Origin: Paraburkholderia sp.
GTDB lineage: Bacteria > Pseudomonadota > Gammaproteobacteria > Burkholderiales > Burkholderiaceae
DNA length: 64,000 nt
Assembly (NCBI RefSeq): GCF_004298475.1
Contig: NZ_SCRP01000003.1
Location: 62,001 to 126,000, forward strand
Direction: 5' to 3'
In this document: piece after piece, positions 42,016 through 51,252 of the stretch
Layout: the number at the start of each line of letters is the position of its first letter
Position numbering within the stretch: position 1 is the stretch's first letter
Made by a program: the position numbers and the translations under genes
Notes under the pieces: model-generated
Told to the model about the DNA's origin: nothing
Database searches by the model: none
What the model saw: only the letters and a program-made list of their open reading frames with translations

Positions 42016-43359
42016 TCAGTGGGTGACGGGCTCGTTCGCAACCAGATGCGAGCGCACGAAGCCGATATGCTCCCGCAGCACGTAAAACGCATCGGCATAA
42101 GCAAGCGGCATGCGCAGCGTGTTGAGCGAGCGCTCGATTTCGTTGAGTTCGCCGATCAACTGGCGCCGCTCTTCTTCGCTCGTATGCTTGAGCGCATCGC
42201 GCTCGATCGCGATGAGCGCGCCGTAGTAGCGATAGATGCGCGAGCGCACGCGCCAGCTATACAGTGCGGGAATGGCGCGCAGGGCCGGGAATACGAGAAC
42301 GGCGAGCGGCAGCAGCAGAACGATGAGCCGGTCCGCCACGCTCGCGAGCCAGAACGGCAGCGTGCGATAAAGAAAGCTCTTGCCCGAGCGGTAATAGCGC
42401 GTCGCGTCTTCGCTGATCCGGAAGTCGTGCACCGACGTGTTCGGAAACTCGCCCGCGCGCTGCAACAGACCCGGCGCGCTGTTCACCTCGCTTGCGGCTT
42501 CGATCAGCAGATCGGAAATCGCCGGATGCAGCGTGCTGCGCGCGACGATCTCAACGGTCGGGCCGATCAGATGCACGGTATCGGGCGGAACGCGGTGGCG
42601 CAGATCGAGCACGCCTGGCGGCAGGTCGATGGTTTCGAGGTAGGGAAAGAGCCGCGTGTAAGCGCTCGTTTCGTCGAGGCTCATCACGGAGATGCCTGGA
42701 ATCGTCAGCACGCGCAGCATCAGTTCGCGCGTCGTGGAGTCGCCGCTCAACATGGCGGCATCGACGTTACCGGAGACGAGTTGCGTGGCGGCCTGCAAGC
42801 CGTCGAGCGGCAGCAGCGTGGTATCGCCGCCGGGAACGATGCCGTTCGCGTCGAGCAGCTGCAGCGAGAGCATCCGCGTGCCGCTGCCTTCGCGGCCGAT
42901 GGCAATGCGTTTGCCTTCGAGCTGCGAAAGCTGCGTGAGACCCGAACCGCGATAGAACACCACCATCGGCAGATACGCGACGCTGCCGAGCGACATCAGC
43001 GAATTCACATCCCGGTCGCCTGCCACGCCGCCCTGCACGAGCGCGACATCGACGTGCAACTTCGGGTCGAGCAGCCGGTTCAGGTTCTGCACCGAGCCAT
43101 CCGATTCGAGCACGTCGAGCGTCACGCCGTTGCGCGCGAGGATCGTGCGGTAGGACTCGGCCAACAGCATGAACGAGCTGTCGCTGGGACCGGCGCTGAT
43201 CGTGATGCTGCGCGGCGGCGCGGGATCGACGAGCCACACCATGAGCGCGACGATAACACCGCAAATGATCGCAACCGGCAACGCGGATAGCGCGAGATCG
43301 CGCCAGTCGGGCTGAGCGTGTTCGCGCAGAAAATGTAGCGGCGGTCGATATCGTTTCAT
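42016..43359 (-). CDS. TAXI-type (TRAP) substrate-binding protein with membrane anchors
   Basis: 447 aa. N-terminal membrane segment (LALSALPVAIICGVIVALMVWLV), a periplasmic TAXI/NMT1-like binding domain (ISAGPSDSSFMLLAESYRTIL ... VDVALVQGGVAG; GKRIAIGREGSGTRMLSLQLL), a second membrane segment (WLASVADRLIVLLLPLAVLVFPAL) and a cytoplasmic helical tail with many charged residues. TRAP permease subunits are not adjacent, so it may be a membrane-bound sensor-like protein rather than a transporter component. Confidence 0.85.
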   Translation of the reverse strand: MKRYRPPLHFLREHAQPDWRDLALSALPVAIICGVIVALMVWLVDPAPPRSITISAGPSDSSFMLLAESYRTILARNGVTLDVLESDGSVQNLNRLLDPKLHVDVALVQGGVAGDRDVNSLMSLGSVAYLPMVVFYRGSGLTQLSQLEGKRIAIGREGSGTRMLSLQLLDANGIVPGGDTTLLPLDGLQAATQLVSGNVDAAMLSGDSTTRELMLRVLTIPGISVMSLDETSAYTRLFPYLETIDLPPGVLDLRHRVPPDTVHLIGPTVEIVARSTLHPAISDLLIEAASEVNSAPGLLQRAGEFPNTSVHDFRISEDATRYYRSGKSFLYRTLPFWLASVADRLIVLLLPLAVLVFPALRAIPALYSWRVRSRIYRYYGALIAIERDALKHTSEEERRQLIGELNEIERSLNTLRMPLAYADAFYVLREHIGFVRSHLVANEPVTH

Positions 43360-43480
43360 GAGAACCCGGCGGCGACGCGTCAGACTCCTGGAAACCTCAT
43401 GATGCCATTTTCGCGCCAGATCGGATCGTTATCGGCGCGAAGCTTGCGCTTCGCAGATCGCGCCGCGCGCGGGCGGCGAT

Positions 43481-43912
43481 TCAGGTGTCTGCTTTCGTCA
43501 GCGCGAAGAGTTCGGCGCGCAATGCCTTCGCACGGTCGCGCTTCATATGCTGCTCGAACTCGGTCTGCGCGTCCTGCCACAGCACGCGCGCACGCTCGTA
43601 GCGCCGTCGGCCGCCAGTCGAAAGGCGATAGACGAGCATGCGCGTATCCTGCTGCGACGCCGACGCGACCACGAGCGCATCGCGCTGCAACGGTTTGAGC
43701 GCGCGCACGAGCGTCGTGCGGTCCATGACGAGGTCGTCGGACAGTTCGGCGGCGGTCGCATCGGGGTGCCTCGCGAGGCGCGAAAGGATCGTGAATTGCG
43801 CAGCCGTCACGCCCGCCTGCGAAAGATGACGCTCGTAGAGTTGCGTGACGAAACGCGCGGCCTGCCGCAGCGCAAAACAGTTGCATTCGTCGCGAGTTGT
43901 CTGCTTCGTCAT
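43481..43912 (-). CDS. MarR-family regulator
   Basis: 143 aa. Winged-helix fold: VTAAQFTILSRLARHPDATAAELSDDLVMDRTTLVRALKPLQRDALV with the wing SQQDTRMLVYRLSTGGRR. A CNC pair near the N-terminus (DECNCF) could be redox-active. It follows the efflux outer-membrane gene by about 115 bases on the same strand and is the likely repressor of the efflux operon. ATG 43912 is preferred to a GTG at 43921. Confidence 0.9.
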   Translation of the reverse strand: MTKQTTRDECNCFALRQAARFVTQLYERHLSQAGVTAAQFTILSRLARHPDATAAELSDDLVMDRTTLVRALKPLQRDALVVASASQQDTRMLVYRLSTGGRRRYERARVLWQDAQTEFEQHMKRDRAKALRAELFALTKADT

Positions 43913-44026
43913 GACCTTCACCTCTTCAGTCCCGCGCCACGCGGCGCACGGTCATCATACTTTCCCCGGCGCGGGCACGATACCCGGGCGCTACCGCTGC
44001 AAAACGTCACGGCACAACGTGTGGCG

Positions 44027-45520
44027 CTATTTCACGCGCACGTCGGGCGTGGTTTCGGCGCGAGGTAAATCGGCGGCCTGGGCGATCACCTCGCCGCTCT
44101 GGCTCCAGCCGCCGCCGAGCGACCGGTACAGTGCAACCGCCGCGAGCGCACGCTCGCGTTGCGCCTCGTTGAGCAAGTCGGCATCGGCGAGATAGGTCTG
44201 CTGCGCCGTGAGCACGTCGAGGAAGTCCGCCGCGCCGCCCTTGTAGAGCTGATTCGCGAGCTTGAGCGCCTGCGACGAGGCAGCCGCCGCATCGTTCAAC
44301 TCCCGTGCCTGATCCGCCGTGCTCACGAGGTCCGTGCGGCTGTCCTCCACTTCACGCAGCGCCTGCAACATCGTCTGCCGAAGGTTCAGTTGCGACTCGC
44401 GCATGCGGCTCTCGCTCTGGCCGATTTCCGCCGTGATGCGGCCCGCGTTGAAGATCGGGCTCGTCGCGCCAATCGCCGCGCTAAAGAGATTGTCGGTTAA
44501 CGTCGGCAGGCCGAGATACGATGCGGCCAGCACGCCATCCGTGAGATTCAGCGAAAACTTCGGATAGCGCTCTGCACGCGCAACGCCCACTTCGGCTGCA
44601 CGCTGCTCCACGCTCGCGTAGGCCGCCTGCACGTCCGGTCGACGCAGCAGCGCTTCCGAGGGCAGCAGTTGCGGCGCACCGACGGGCGCAGCCGGAATAG
44701 GCGCGGAAGCGGCCAGTGCAAGCTGCGCGACGGATTCCGGCGTGCGGCCCGTGTAGATCGCAATCAGGTTCAATTGATGTTCGACGCTCGCCCGCGCGCG
44801 TGGAATGCGCGCCTGCAGTTCGCTCAACTGCGACTGTGCGCGCGTCACGTCGAGCTGCGTCGAGAGGCCGTATTTCAGCCGGTCCTGCGTGAGCGTGAGC
44901 GCGCGCTGCCGGATCGAAACGTTGTCCTGGAGAATATTCAGTTCAGCCTGCGCCCAGCGCAAATCGACGTAGGCCGATGCCGTATCGGCGGCCAGCGCGA
45001 GCCGCAGCGCGTCGAGCGCATGCTGCTGGCCGACGAGATTCGCCTGCGCGGCAAGCAGATCGAGCCGCTCGCCGCCGAACACATCCGGCGACCACCCAAG
45101 CGTGAAGCCCGCACCCGCCTGCTTCACATAGCCGAGCGGCGGCGGCGTGTTCTGCCGCACATACGCGCCGTGCGCCGTGAAATCGAGTTGCGGCAGCAGC
45201 GCCGCGTGCTTTTGCGTCGTGATCGACTGCGCCTGCTTCACGCGTTCCGCCGCGGCCTGAAGATCGAGATTGCCTTGCAGCACGGTAGCGAGCAGCGCGT
45301 TCAACGTCGCGTCGCCGAATTGCGCCCACCAGGTTTGCGCATCGACGGCGTCCTGCGGCGCGTCGATGCGCCAGGCGGCGGGTGCGGTTTCGTGAACCGT
45401 TGCCGGTAAATCGGCATGCTGGGCGGGCTGCACGGCGCACGCTGCGAGCACGGCGGCCACGACTGACGCAACAAGCGTGCGCGCAACGCGCAGCGGCCTG
45501 AAATTCGAAGACGCTTGCAT
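44027..45520 (-). CDS. Efflux outer membrane lipoprotein (NodT/OprM family)
   Basis: 497 aa TolC-like channel. Lipobox LAAC (Cys28) after MQASSNFRPLRVARTLVASV; two OEP repeats (LDLQAAAERVKQAQSITTQKHAALLPQL; LLPSEALLRRPDVQAAYASVEQRAAEVGVARAERYPKFSL). Forms the outer-membrane exit for the adjacent EmrA/EmrB-type pump. AGAGG precedes ATG 45520; it starts 16 bases after the pump gene. Confidence 0.94.
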   Translation of the reverse strand: MQASSNFRPLRVARTLVASVVAAVLAACAVQPAQHADLPATVHETAPAAWRIDAPQDAVDAQTWWAQFGDATLNALLATVLQGNLDLQAAAERVKQAQSITTQKHAALLPQLDFTAHGAYVRQNTPPPLGYVKQAGAGFTLGWSPDVFGGERLDLLAAQANLVGQQHALDALRLALAADTASAYVDLRWAQAELNILQDNVSIRQRALTLTQDRLKYGLSTQLDVTRAQSQLSELQARIPRARASVEHQLNLIAIYTGRTPESVAQLALAASAPIPAAPVGAPQLLPSEALLRRPDVQAAYASVEQRAAEVGVARAERYPKFSLNLTDGVLAASYLGLPTLTDNLFSAAIGATSPIFNAGRITAEIGQSESRMRESQLNLRQTMLQALREVEDSRTDLVSTADQARELNDAAAASSQALKLANQLYKGGAADFLDVLTAQQTYLADADLLNEAQRERALAAVALYRSLGGGWSQSGEVIAQAADLPRAETTPDVRVK

Positions 45521-45536
45521 GATGGACCTCTGTGGC

Positions 45537-47150
45537 TCAATGAGCATCGGTGGGCGGGCCGCCTAACGTGATCGGCCGCGAAAACAGCACGCTCGCCAGT
45601 GCCACCACGAAGCACAGCGACAGCACGAAGAAGGTGTCCGAAAACGTGAGCACAAGCGCTTCGCGCATCACGAGCGCGTGCAACCGCAGGAGTCCGGCCG
45701 TGCCCGCGTCGAGCACATTGCCCGCGACGGACGTCCAGTACGACGCCTGCCCCGCGAGTAGCGATTCCACCTGCGGCTGGCCGTGCGTGACGCTCTCGTT
45801 CAGGCGCAGATAGTGGAAATTGAGGCGGTCATTGAGCATCGTTGCGCTCACAGCGATGCCGATGGCGCCGCCGAGGTTGCGCATCAGGTTGAACAGCCCG
45901 CTTGCCGACTTGAGCCGCGCGGGCGGCAACGAGCCGAGCGCCATCGTCACGATGGGCGGAATCGCAAATTGCTGGCCGATGCCGCGCAACGCCTGCGGCA
46001 GCAGCAACTGCTCCCAGCCCCAGTCGTGCGTGAGCGGCACGTAGAGATAGCAGCCGAGCCCGAACAGCAGCAGGCCGAACACCATGAGCGTGCGCATGCT
46101 GAAAAAGCGCGTGGCGACCGCGTACACGCCGAGTGCGAGCAACTGGAAGATACCGACCGAAAGCAGCGCGAAGCCGATCTGCAGCGAACTGAAGCCACGC
46201 ACTTCGGCGAGAAAGAGCGGCGTGAGAAACACGGCCACGAAAATGCCGATGCCGGTCACGAACGACAGCAGACTGCCGATGCCGAAGTTGCGCACGGCGA
46301 GCGCGCGCAAATCGACGATGGGGTCTTTGGCCGTGAGCCCGTGCACGATGAAGAGGAAGCCGCAGATCGCCGCGATCCACGCGCATGCGATGATCGTGTC
46401 GTCGCCGAACCAGTTCTTGCGCGGGCCTTCTTCGAGCATGTATTCGAGGCAGCCGAGAAAGCCGCACAACAACAGAATACCGACATAGTCGCCACGCTTG
46501 AGCAGCGAGAGATCGGGCTCGTCGACGTGCACGTAGCGCGGCACCAGCATTGCCACGGCGATGCCCGGCACGAGGTTCAGATAGAAGAGCCAGTGCCACG
46601 ACCACTGATCGGTAATCCAGCCGCCGATCACGGGGCCGATGGTCGGCGCGAGCGAGGCGAGCGCGCTGATCGTCGTGGACGCAACGAGTCGCTGCTTGCC
46701 CGGAAACAGCATGAATGCGGTCGTAAATACAGTCGGGATCATCGCCGCACCCAGCGCGCCTTGCAGGCCGCGAAAGAGAATCATCGAGTCGATATCCCAT
46801 GCGAGCCCGCACAGCATGCTCGTCATGGTGAAACCCACCGCCGAGCCGACAAAAAGCCAGCGCGTGGAAAACACCCGCGAGAGCCAGCCCGACATCGGGA
46901 TCACCATGATTTCGGCGATCAGATAGGCGGTCTGCACCCACGAGAGTTCATCCTGGCTCGCGGAAAGCCCACCGCCGATGTCGCGCAGCGAGGACGCGAC
47001 GATCTGGATATCGAGTGTCGCCATGAAAAAGCCGATGCACATCAGCGCGAAGGCGAATGCGCGCTGCCCGAGCGGTTGAAGGTGCGGCGCGAGTGGTGCC
47101 GCGTGCGAAGGCGCTGTCTGCGTGGTGGTCATGTCTGTGGCCCCTGTCAT
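45537..47150 (-). CDS. DHA2-family (EmrB-type) multidrug efflux permease
   Basis: 537 aa, 14 membrane segments. Motifs: FFMATLDIQIVASSLRDIGG, then WVQTAYLIAEIMVIPMSGWLSRVFSTRW, and GPVIGGWITDQWSWHWLFYLN (antiporter motif C). Proton-driven export with EmrA and the OprM-like channel. ATG 47150 overlaps the adaptor stop as ATGA; a second ATG at 47132 is possible. Confidence 0.94.
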   Translation of the reverse strand: MTGATDMTTTQTAPSHAAPLAPHLQPLGQRAFAFALMCIGFFMATLDIQIVASSLRDIGGGLSASQDELSWVQTAYLIAEIMVIPMSGWLSRVFSTRWLFVGSAVGFTMTSMLCGLAWDIDSMILFRGLQGALGAAMIPTVFTTAFMLFPGKQRLVASTTISALASLAPTIGPVIGGWITDQWSWHWLFYLNLVPGIAVAMLVPRYVHVDEPDLSLLKRGDYVGILLLCGFLGCLEYMLEEGPRKNWFGDDTIIACAWIAAICGFLFIVHGLTAKDPIVDLRALAVRNFGIGSLLSFVTGIGIFVAVFLTPLFLAEVRGFSSLQIGFALLSVGIFQLLALGVYAVATRFFSMRTLMVFGLLLFGLGCYLYVPLTHDWGWEQLLLPQALRGIGQQFAIPPIVTMALGSLPPARLKSASGLFNLMRNLGGAIGIAVSATMLNDRLNFHYLRLNESVTHGQPQVESLLAGQASYWTSVAGNVLDAGTAGLLRLHALVMREALVLTFSDTFFVLSLCFVVALASVLFSRPITLGGPPTDAH

Positions 47151-48247
47151 TGCGCCGAGGCGTTCTGAGCAGCGTGGCCCAGATGCACCTTCACCGTCGC
47201 CGAGAGACCGGGGCGCAGCACCCGTTCCGCGCCCTTCGGCACATCGAGGCGGATACGCACGGGAACGCGTTGCACGATCTTCGTGAAGTTGCCCGTGGCA
47301 TTCTCCGGCGGCAGCACGCTGAAGGTCGCACCGGTCGCGGGCGCGAGGCTGTCGACGTGGCCCTGCAGCGTGCCGCTGGCCGCGTCGAGTTCGACGTCGG
47401 CGCGGTCGCCCACCTGCATCTTTTTCAACTGGTCCTCCTTGAAGTTCGCATCCACCCACAGGCCGGCGGCGGGCACCACGGTCAGGAGCGGCGCGCCGAC
47501 GTTCGCGAGCATCCCCGTACGCGCCGTGCGATTGCCGATATAGCCATCGACGGGGGCATAAATCGTCGTGTAGCCGACGTTCAGCGCCGCCAGCCGCTGG
47601 GCCGCGACGGCGGTCGCGACGCGCGCCTTCGCGTCGGCGATCTGCGCGGCCAGCACATCGAGCTGGCGCTGCGCGGCCTGCACGGCCGCCCCACTGCTCG
47701 CCACCGAGGCCTGCGCCTTCGCGTAGTCGGCATGAGCCCGCTCGACCAGTTGATTCGATACGGCGTCGTCTTTCACGAGTTCGCGATAGCGCGTCTCATC
47801 CTGCGCACTGCGCGTGAGCTCCGCATTCGATGCGCGCACTTGCGCCTGCTGCTGGTTGATGACGGCTTCCTGCAGCGTGCGGCGCGCCTCCAGTTCGGCG
47901 ACGGCCGCGCGGGCGCTGTCCACTTCCGCGTTCGCCTGCGCGAGCTTCGCGTCGTAGTCGCGCGAATCGAGGCGGATCAGCACCTGGCCCGCGTGCACGC
48001 GCTCGTTGTCCTGCACGAGGATTTCATTCACGAAGCCGCTCACGCGCGGCGCCATCACTGTGACGTTGCCGCCGACGTAGGCGTCATCGGTCGTTTGCAC
48101 GAAACGCAGCACGAACAACCAGTCGCCGAGCGCCGCCGCGAGCACCAGCGCGACTGCGCCAAGTGCCAGCGCCATCCAGGGCACCCGGCCCGCCTGGACG
48201 CGCACAGCGACCGGTTGGTCTGCAACGGAATTGGCAGGACTCGACAT
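47147..48247 (-). CDS. HlyD/EmrA-type efflux membrane fusion protein
   Basis: 366 aa. One N-terminal membrane helix (WMALALGAVALVLAAALGDWLFV), split biotinyl-lipoyl domain (VQTTDDAYVGGNVTVMAPRVSGFV; NVGYTTIYAPVDGYI), a long coiled-coil hairpin between, and the beta-barrel (LWVDANFKEDQLKKMQVGDRADVELD). ATG 48247 sits behind AGGTGAG; a GTG three codons upstream is possible. First gene of the efflux operon. Confidence 0.94.
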   Translation of the reverse strand: MSSPANSVADQPVAVRVQAGRVPWMALALGAVALVLAAALGDWLFVLRFVQTTDDAYVGGNVTVMAPRVSGFVNEILVQDNERVHAGQVLIRLDSRDYDAKLAQANAEVDSARAAVAELEARRTLQEAVINQQQAQVRASNAELTRSAQDETRYRELVKDDAVSNQLVERAHADYAKAQASVASSGAAVQAAQRQLDVLAAQIADAKARVATAVAAQRLAALNVGYTTIYAPVDGYIGNRTARTGMLANVGAPLLTVVPAAGLWVDANFKEDQLKKMQVGDRADVELDAASGTLQGHVDSLAPATGATFSVLPPENATGNFTKIVQRVPVRIRLDVPKGAERVLRPGLSATVKVHLGHAAQNASAQ

Positions 48248-48257
48248 GACGCTCACC

Positions 48258-48275
48258 TGTGTATATGCACTAATT
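48258..48275. promoter_or_regulatory. Operator-like element, copy 1
   Basis: TGTGTATATGCACTAATT, partly palindromic, directly overlapping the ribosome site region of the efflux operon. Shares 14 of 18 bases with a second copy at 48416. Confidence 0.5.
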
Positions 48276-48415
48276 GAGACAAAAAAAACGCCGCTCTACG
48301 ACCGGACGCGATGGCTGCACATTGCTGCACGATGAAACGGCATGGCTCGGATGGCGGGCGCTCTGGCGAACGGCGAAGCCGTCGTCGTGCCTGGAAAGCC
48401 GTGGAGATGCGCTAG

Positions 48416-48433
48416 TGTGCATACGCACAGATT
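48416..48433. promoter_or_regulatory. Operator-like element, copy 2
   Basis: TGTGCATACGCACAGATT, with a perfect TGTGC-N4-GCACA core, in the intergenic region between the efflux operon and the LysR gene. The linked MarR and LysR proteins are both candidate ligands. Confidence 0.5.
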
Positions 48434-48512
48434 AGCGGGCACGACGGGCCGCCACAATCGCCAGGCGCGACATCACAGTGTGAACGCGCCGGCAATAATG
48501 GCCTTCAACCCT

Positions 48513-49448
48513 TCAATTGTCTTTCACTGCTGCGGGGGCGGATACAGCGGGCCCGACATCGTCGAAGAATGCGGTGACGTGGTCGATGAACGCGCGCACC
48601 TTCGCTGGCAGTAGCGTGCGCGTCGTGTAGGCGAGGCGGATCTCGATCTGCGCGTCGACGATGGGGAAGTCGTCGAGCACCGTCACGAGCCGCCCGGATT
48701 CAAGCTCGGCGCTGACGAGCCCGAGCGGCAGCACGCCGATGCCGAACCCTTCCAGCACCATCTCGCGGTTGAACGCCGGGTTGTTCGACGCAACTTCGTG
48801 CTTGAGGTGCACGACCACGTCCTCGTTGCCCGCGCGAAACGTGATCGCCGGTTTGCGCAGCGAAGGCGGCATCGTCACGAACACGTGCTGCTCCAGATCG
48901 GACGGATGCGTGGGCACTTTCCGCGTGGCCAGATAGCCCGGCGTCGTCACGAGCGCGAGCGGAATGCGTTCGAGCAGGCGCGTCACGGTCGTGTCGTTGT
49001 TGAGCATGAACGGCAGCACGAGGCCGAGATCGAAGCCGTCCGCGACGAGATCGACGGGACGTTCGGTGAGCGTCACGTCGAGACTCACCTTTGGATGCGC
49101 GTGCTTGAAGCTGGAGACGAGCGGCACGAGCCGGCTCACCATTGCCGTGGTGTGCGCAACGAGCCGCAGCACGCCTTCGGCCTCGCGCGTCTGCTCGGAG
49201 GCGACCGCCTCCAGCGCATCGAGGTCGTCCAGCACGCGGCAGCAGCCGTCGTAGAAGCGCTCAGCGGCTTCGGTAAGCGAGATGGCCCGGGTCGTGCGGT
49301 GAAAGAGGCGGCTGCCGAGGCGTTTTTCGAGCCGCGCAATCGTACGCGACACGACCGGCGTCGTGACCCCGTGCATGTCGGCGGCACGCGTAAAGCTGCG
49401 CGCCTCGACGACGGAGCGGAAAATACGCAGGCTGTCGATATAGTCCAT
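48513..49448 (-). CDS. LysR-family transcriptional regulator
   Basis: 311 aa. N-terminal helix-turn-helix SLRIFRSVVEARSFTRAADMHGVTTPVVSRTIARLEKRLG, then the substrate-binding domain. Resembles the AaeR/DmlR-like subgroup (MDYIDSLRIFRSVVEARSFT). ATG 49448 is the natural start. It lies upstream of the efflux operon on the same strand, 265 bases from emrA, so it may regulate it. Confidence 0.9.
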   Translation of the reverse strand: MDYIDSLRIFRSVVEARSFTRAADMHGVTTPVVSRTIARLEKRLGSRLFHRTTRAISLTEAAERFYDGCCRVLDDLDALEAVASEQTREAEGVLRLVAHTTAMVSRLVPLVSSFKHAHPKVSLDVTLTERPVDLVADGFDLGLVLPFMLNNDTTVTRLLERIPLALVTTPGYLATRKVPTHPSDLEQHVFVTMPPSLRKPAITFRAGNEDVVVHLKHEVASNNPAFNREMVLEGFGIGVLPLGLVSAELESGRLVTVLDDFPIVDAQIEIRLAYTTRTLLPAKVRAFIDHVTAFFDDVGPAVSAPAAVKDN

Positions 49449-49704
49449 GGCGTGACGGCAAGTGGCAGTCCGGCCAAAAGAGCCGGGAGCGGGCGCCCGC
49501 ATGTCTCGTCCACATGCGAACAGGCCCTAGCTTAGCGCCACCTGGGCCCGCTTGTCCTGGGGCGAACACGCCAGGGAAAGCCCTCGTCGACCGCCGCCGG
49601 GAACCACGCCCTCATTTGCCTGCCCTTGCCTGCACAACCGTCTCGTCGGCACGGCTGCCCGCGCGCCTGCGCTGCGCGGTCAGCCGACCGAATCCGCCCG
49701 CAAA

Positions 49705-50070
49705 TCAGCCAGCCAGCTTGCGGAACGTCTCCAGCACGGCGTCGCCCTTGAACGGCTTCACGATCCAGCCGCGCACGCCTGCCGCCTTGCCGCGCTCCTT
49801 CATCGCCGGGCTGCTCTCCGTCGTCAGCATCACCACGTTGACTGCCGTGTTCGCAAGCTCACTGCGGATTTTCTCGACCATCGTGAGGCCATCCATGTTC
49901 GGCATGTTCACGTCGCTCACCACGAGCTTCACGCCCGGATTCGCGCGCACCTTCGCGAGGCCGTCCTTGCCGTCCACCGCGGTGTCCACGTCGAGTCCGT
50001 TCTTGCGCAGAAAGCCTGCCACTTCATCGCGCACCGTGCTCGAATCGTCCACCACCAGAATTTTCGCCAT
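49705..50070 (-). CDS. CheY-like single-domain response regulator
   Basis: 121 aa receiver domain: acidic pair Asp8/Asp9, phosphoacceptor Asp53 (VVSDVNMPNMDG), Thr83/84 and Lys105 (VKPF). All phosphorylation residues are intact. AGGAAA precedes ATG 50070. Last gene of the chemosensory-like cluster; the likely output or phosphate sink of the HPt kinase. Confidence 0.94.
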   Translation of the reverse strand: MAKILVVDDSSTVRDEVAGFLRKNGLDVDTAVDGKDGLAKVRANPGVKLVVSDVNMPNMDGLTMVEKIRSELANTAVNVVMLTTESSPAMKERGKAAGVRGWIVKPFKGDAVLETFRKLAG

Positions 50071-50107
50071 TTTGTTTTCCTCTGCGTCGTGCCCGACGCC
50101 TCCTTCA

Positions 50108-51091
50108 TCAAAACAATTCCAGCTCGCCTGCGTCCTGTCCGCACGGGTCCGCGCTGGCCGTCTCTGCCCTTTGAAGCGTCTCGTCGAACGCCTCGGGCGA
50201 CCACCCGAGGCTGAACACGAAACGCTGGTCGATCGTCACTTCGTGCCCTGTGCCGCGCCCGGCGAGCCGGTACTTGATGCACAGCTGCGGGTTATCCGAA
50301 CCGAACGACAGGTAGCGCCGCCGATGATTGATGAGCAGCGGCACCTGCACTTGCGTCCCCACGGCGGCGAGCGCCTGCACGTCGCCCAGATAGCGATTGC
50401 GAAACGCGCCCCAGACGAGGTTCGTCAATTCGCCGAGCACGCTGTTCATCTCGCGGAAATCCGTCTCCGCCTCACGGCCCGCACGCGGCGGCAGCAAGCC
50501 GAGGAGCGGAGCCTCCTCTGCCTGCATCAACAAATAGCCGCGGCACCACGCCGTCTCCAGCGGAATCAGGCTGAACACCTCGCCGAAGATGATGCGGTCG
50601 CGCACGATGCTCGGCGCGTCCCAGCTCACGTCGACATTGCCGAACACGTGGTGCAGGCGCTCCACCGTCATCTCCGTGATGCCGCGCACGAGCGCATCCG
50701 GGTAGTCCTGCGTGAATACGCATGCATCGAGCGCCGCACGCAGCGACGCGGGATCGCTGTGTGCCCACGCGGCGCGCGATGCGCGCTGCAACGCATCGGG
50801 CAAGCCGTCGAGCGTCGGCTGCGACGCCCGGCGCACGATGATCGGCAGCTCGGGGCGCGCGGCGTCGAGGCAGGCCGCCACGGCCGCGCTCGCTTCGAGC
50901 GACCCGCCAAAGTCTTCACTGAGCAGCACGCCGCCCAGATCGCTGTGGGCGCGCAGCGCACCGGCCAGCGCGTCGCGGCGCACCCGTACGCCCACGAGAT
51001 TGTTGTCTTCGCAAAAGCGGCCCAGCGCGTCCGCGCAATCCGTGTCGCTTTCCAGCAGCAACACCTTGCTGACCGGTTTGTTCGAGTCCAT
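50108..51091 (-). CDS. Degenerate receiver fused to a CheX-like domain
   Basis: 327 aa. Residues 8-125 have receiver topology (SKVLLLESDTDCADALGRFC ... LGGVLLSEDFGG) but the phosphoacceptor position aligns with Glu59 and the strand-5 lysine is missing, so it is a pseudo-receiver. Residues about 135-310 are CheX/CheC-like (GITEMTVERLHHVFGNVDVSW; REMNSVLGELTNLVWGAF, the phosphatase helix pattern E..N). Ends in GELELF. Preceded by AGGAAG. CheX proteins dephosphorylate CheY, so this may target the neighbouring CheY. Confidence 0.85.
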   Translation of the reverse strand: MDSNKPVSKVLLLESDTDCADALGRFCEDNNLVGVRVRRDALAGALRAHSDLGGVLLSEDFGGSLEASAAVAACLDAARPELPIIVRRASQPTLDGLPDALQRASRAAWAHSDPASLRAALDACVFTQDYPDALVRGITEMTVERLHHVFGNVDVSWDAPSIVRDRIIFGEVFSLIPLETAWCRGYLLMQAEEAPLLGLLPPRAGREAETDFREMNSVLGELTNLVWGAFRNRYLGDVQALAAVGTQVQVPLLINHRRRYLSFGSDNPQLCIKYRLAGRGTGHEVTIDQRFVFSLGWSPEAFDETLQRAETASADPCGQDAGELELF

Positions 51092-51252
51092 GCGTGTTCT
51101 TCCTGCGTCCTGCAACTGCGCGTTGCGTATTGCGCCTTGCCCGTTGCCGTGTGATTGCCTGAATTACGTTTCGCTGCTGCCTGGTTGCTGCCTGGTTGCT
51201 GTTTTATGGCTGTTCTGTTGCTGCGTCTTGATGGTTGCGTTCGCTCGCAGCT

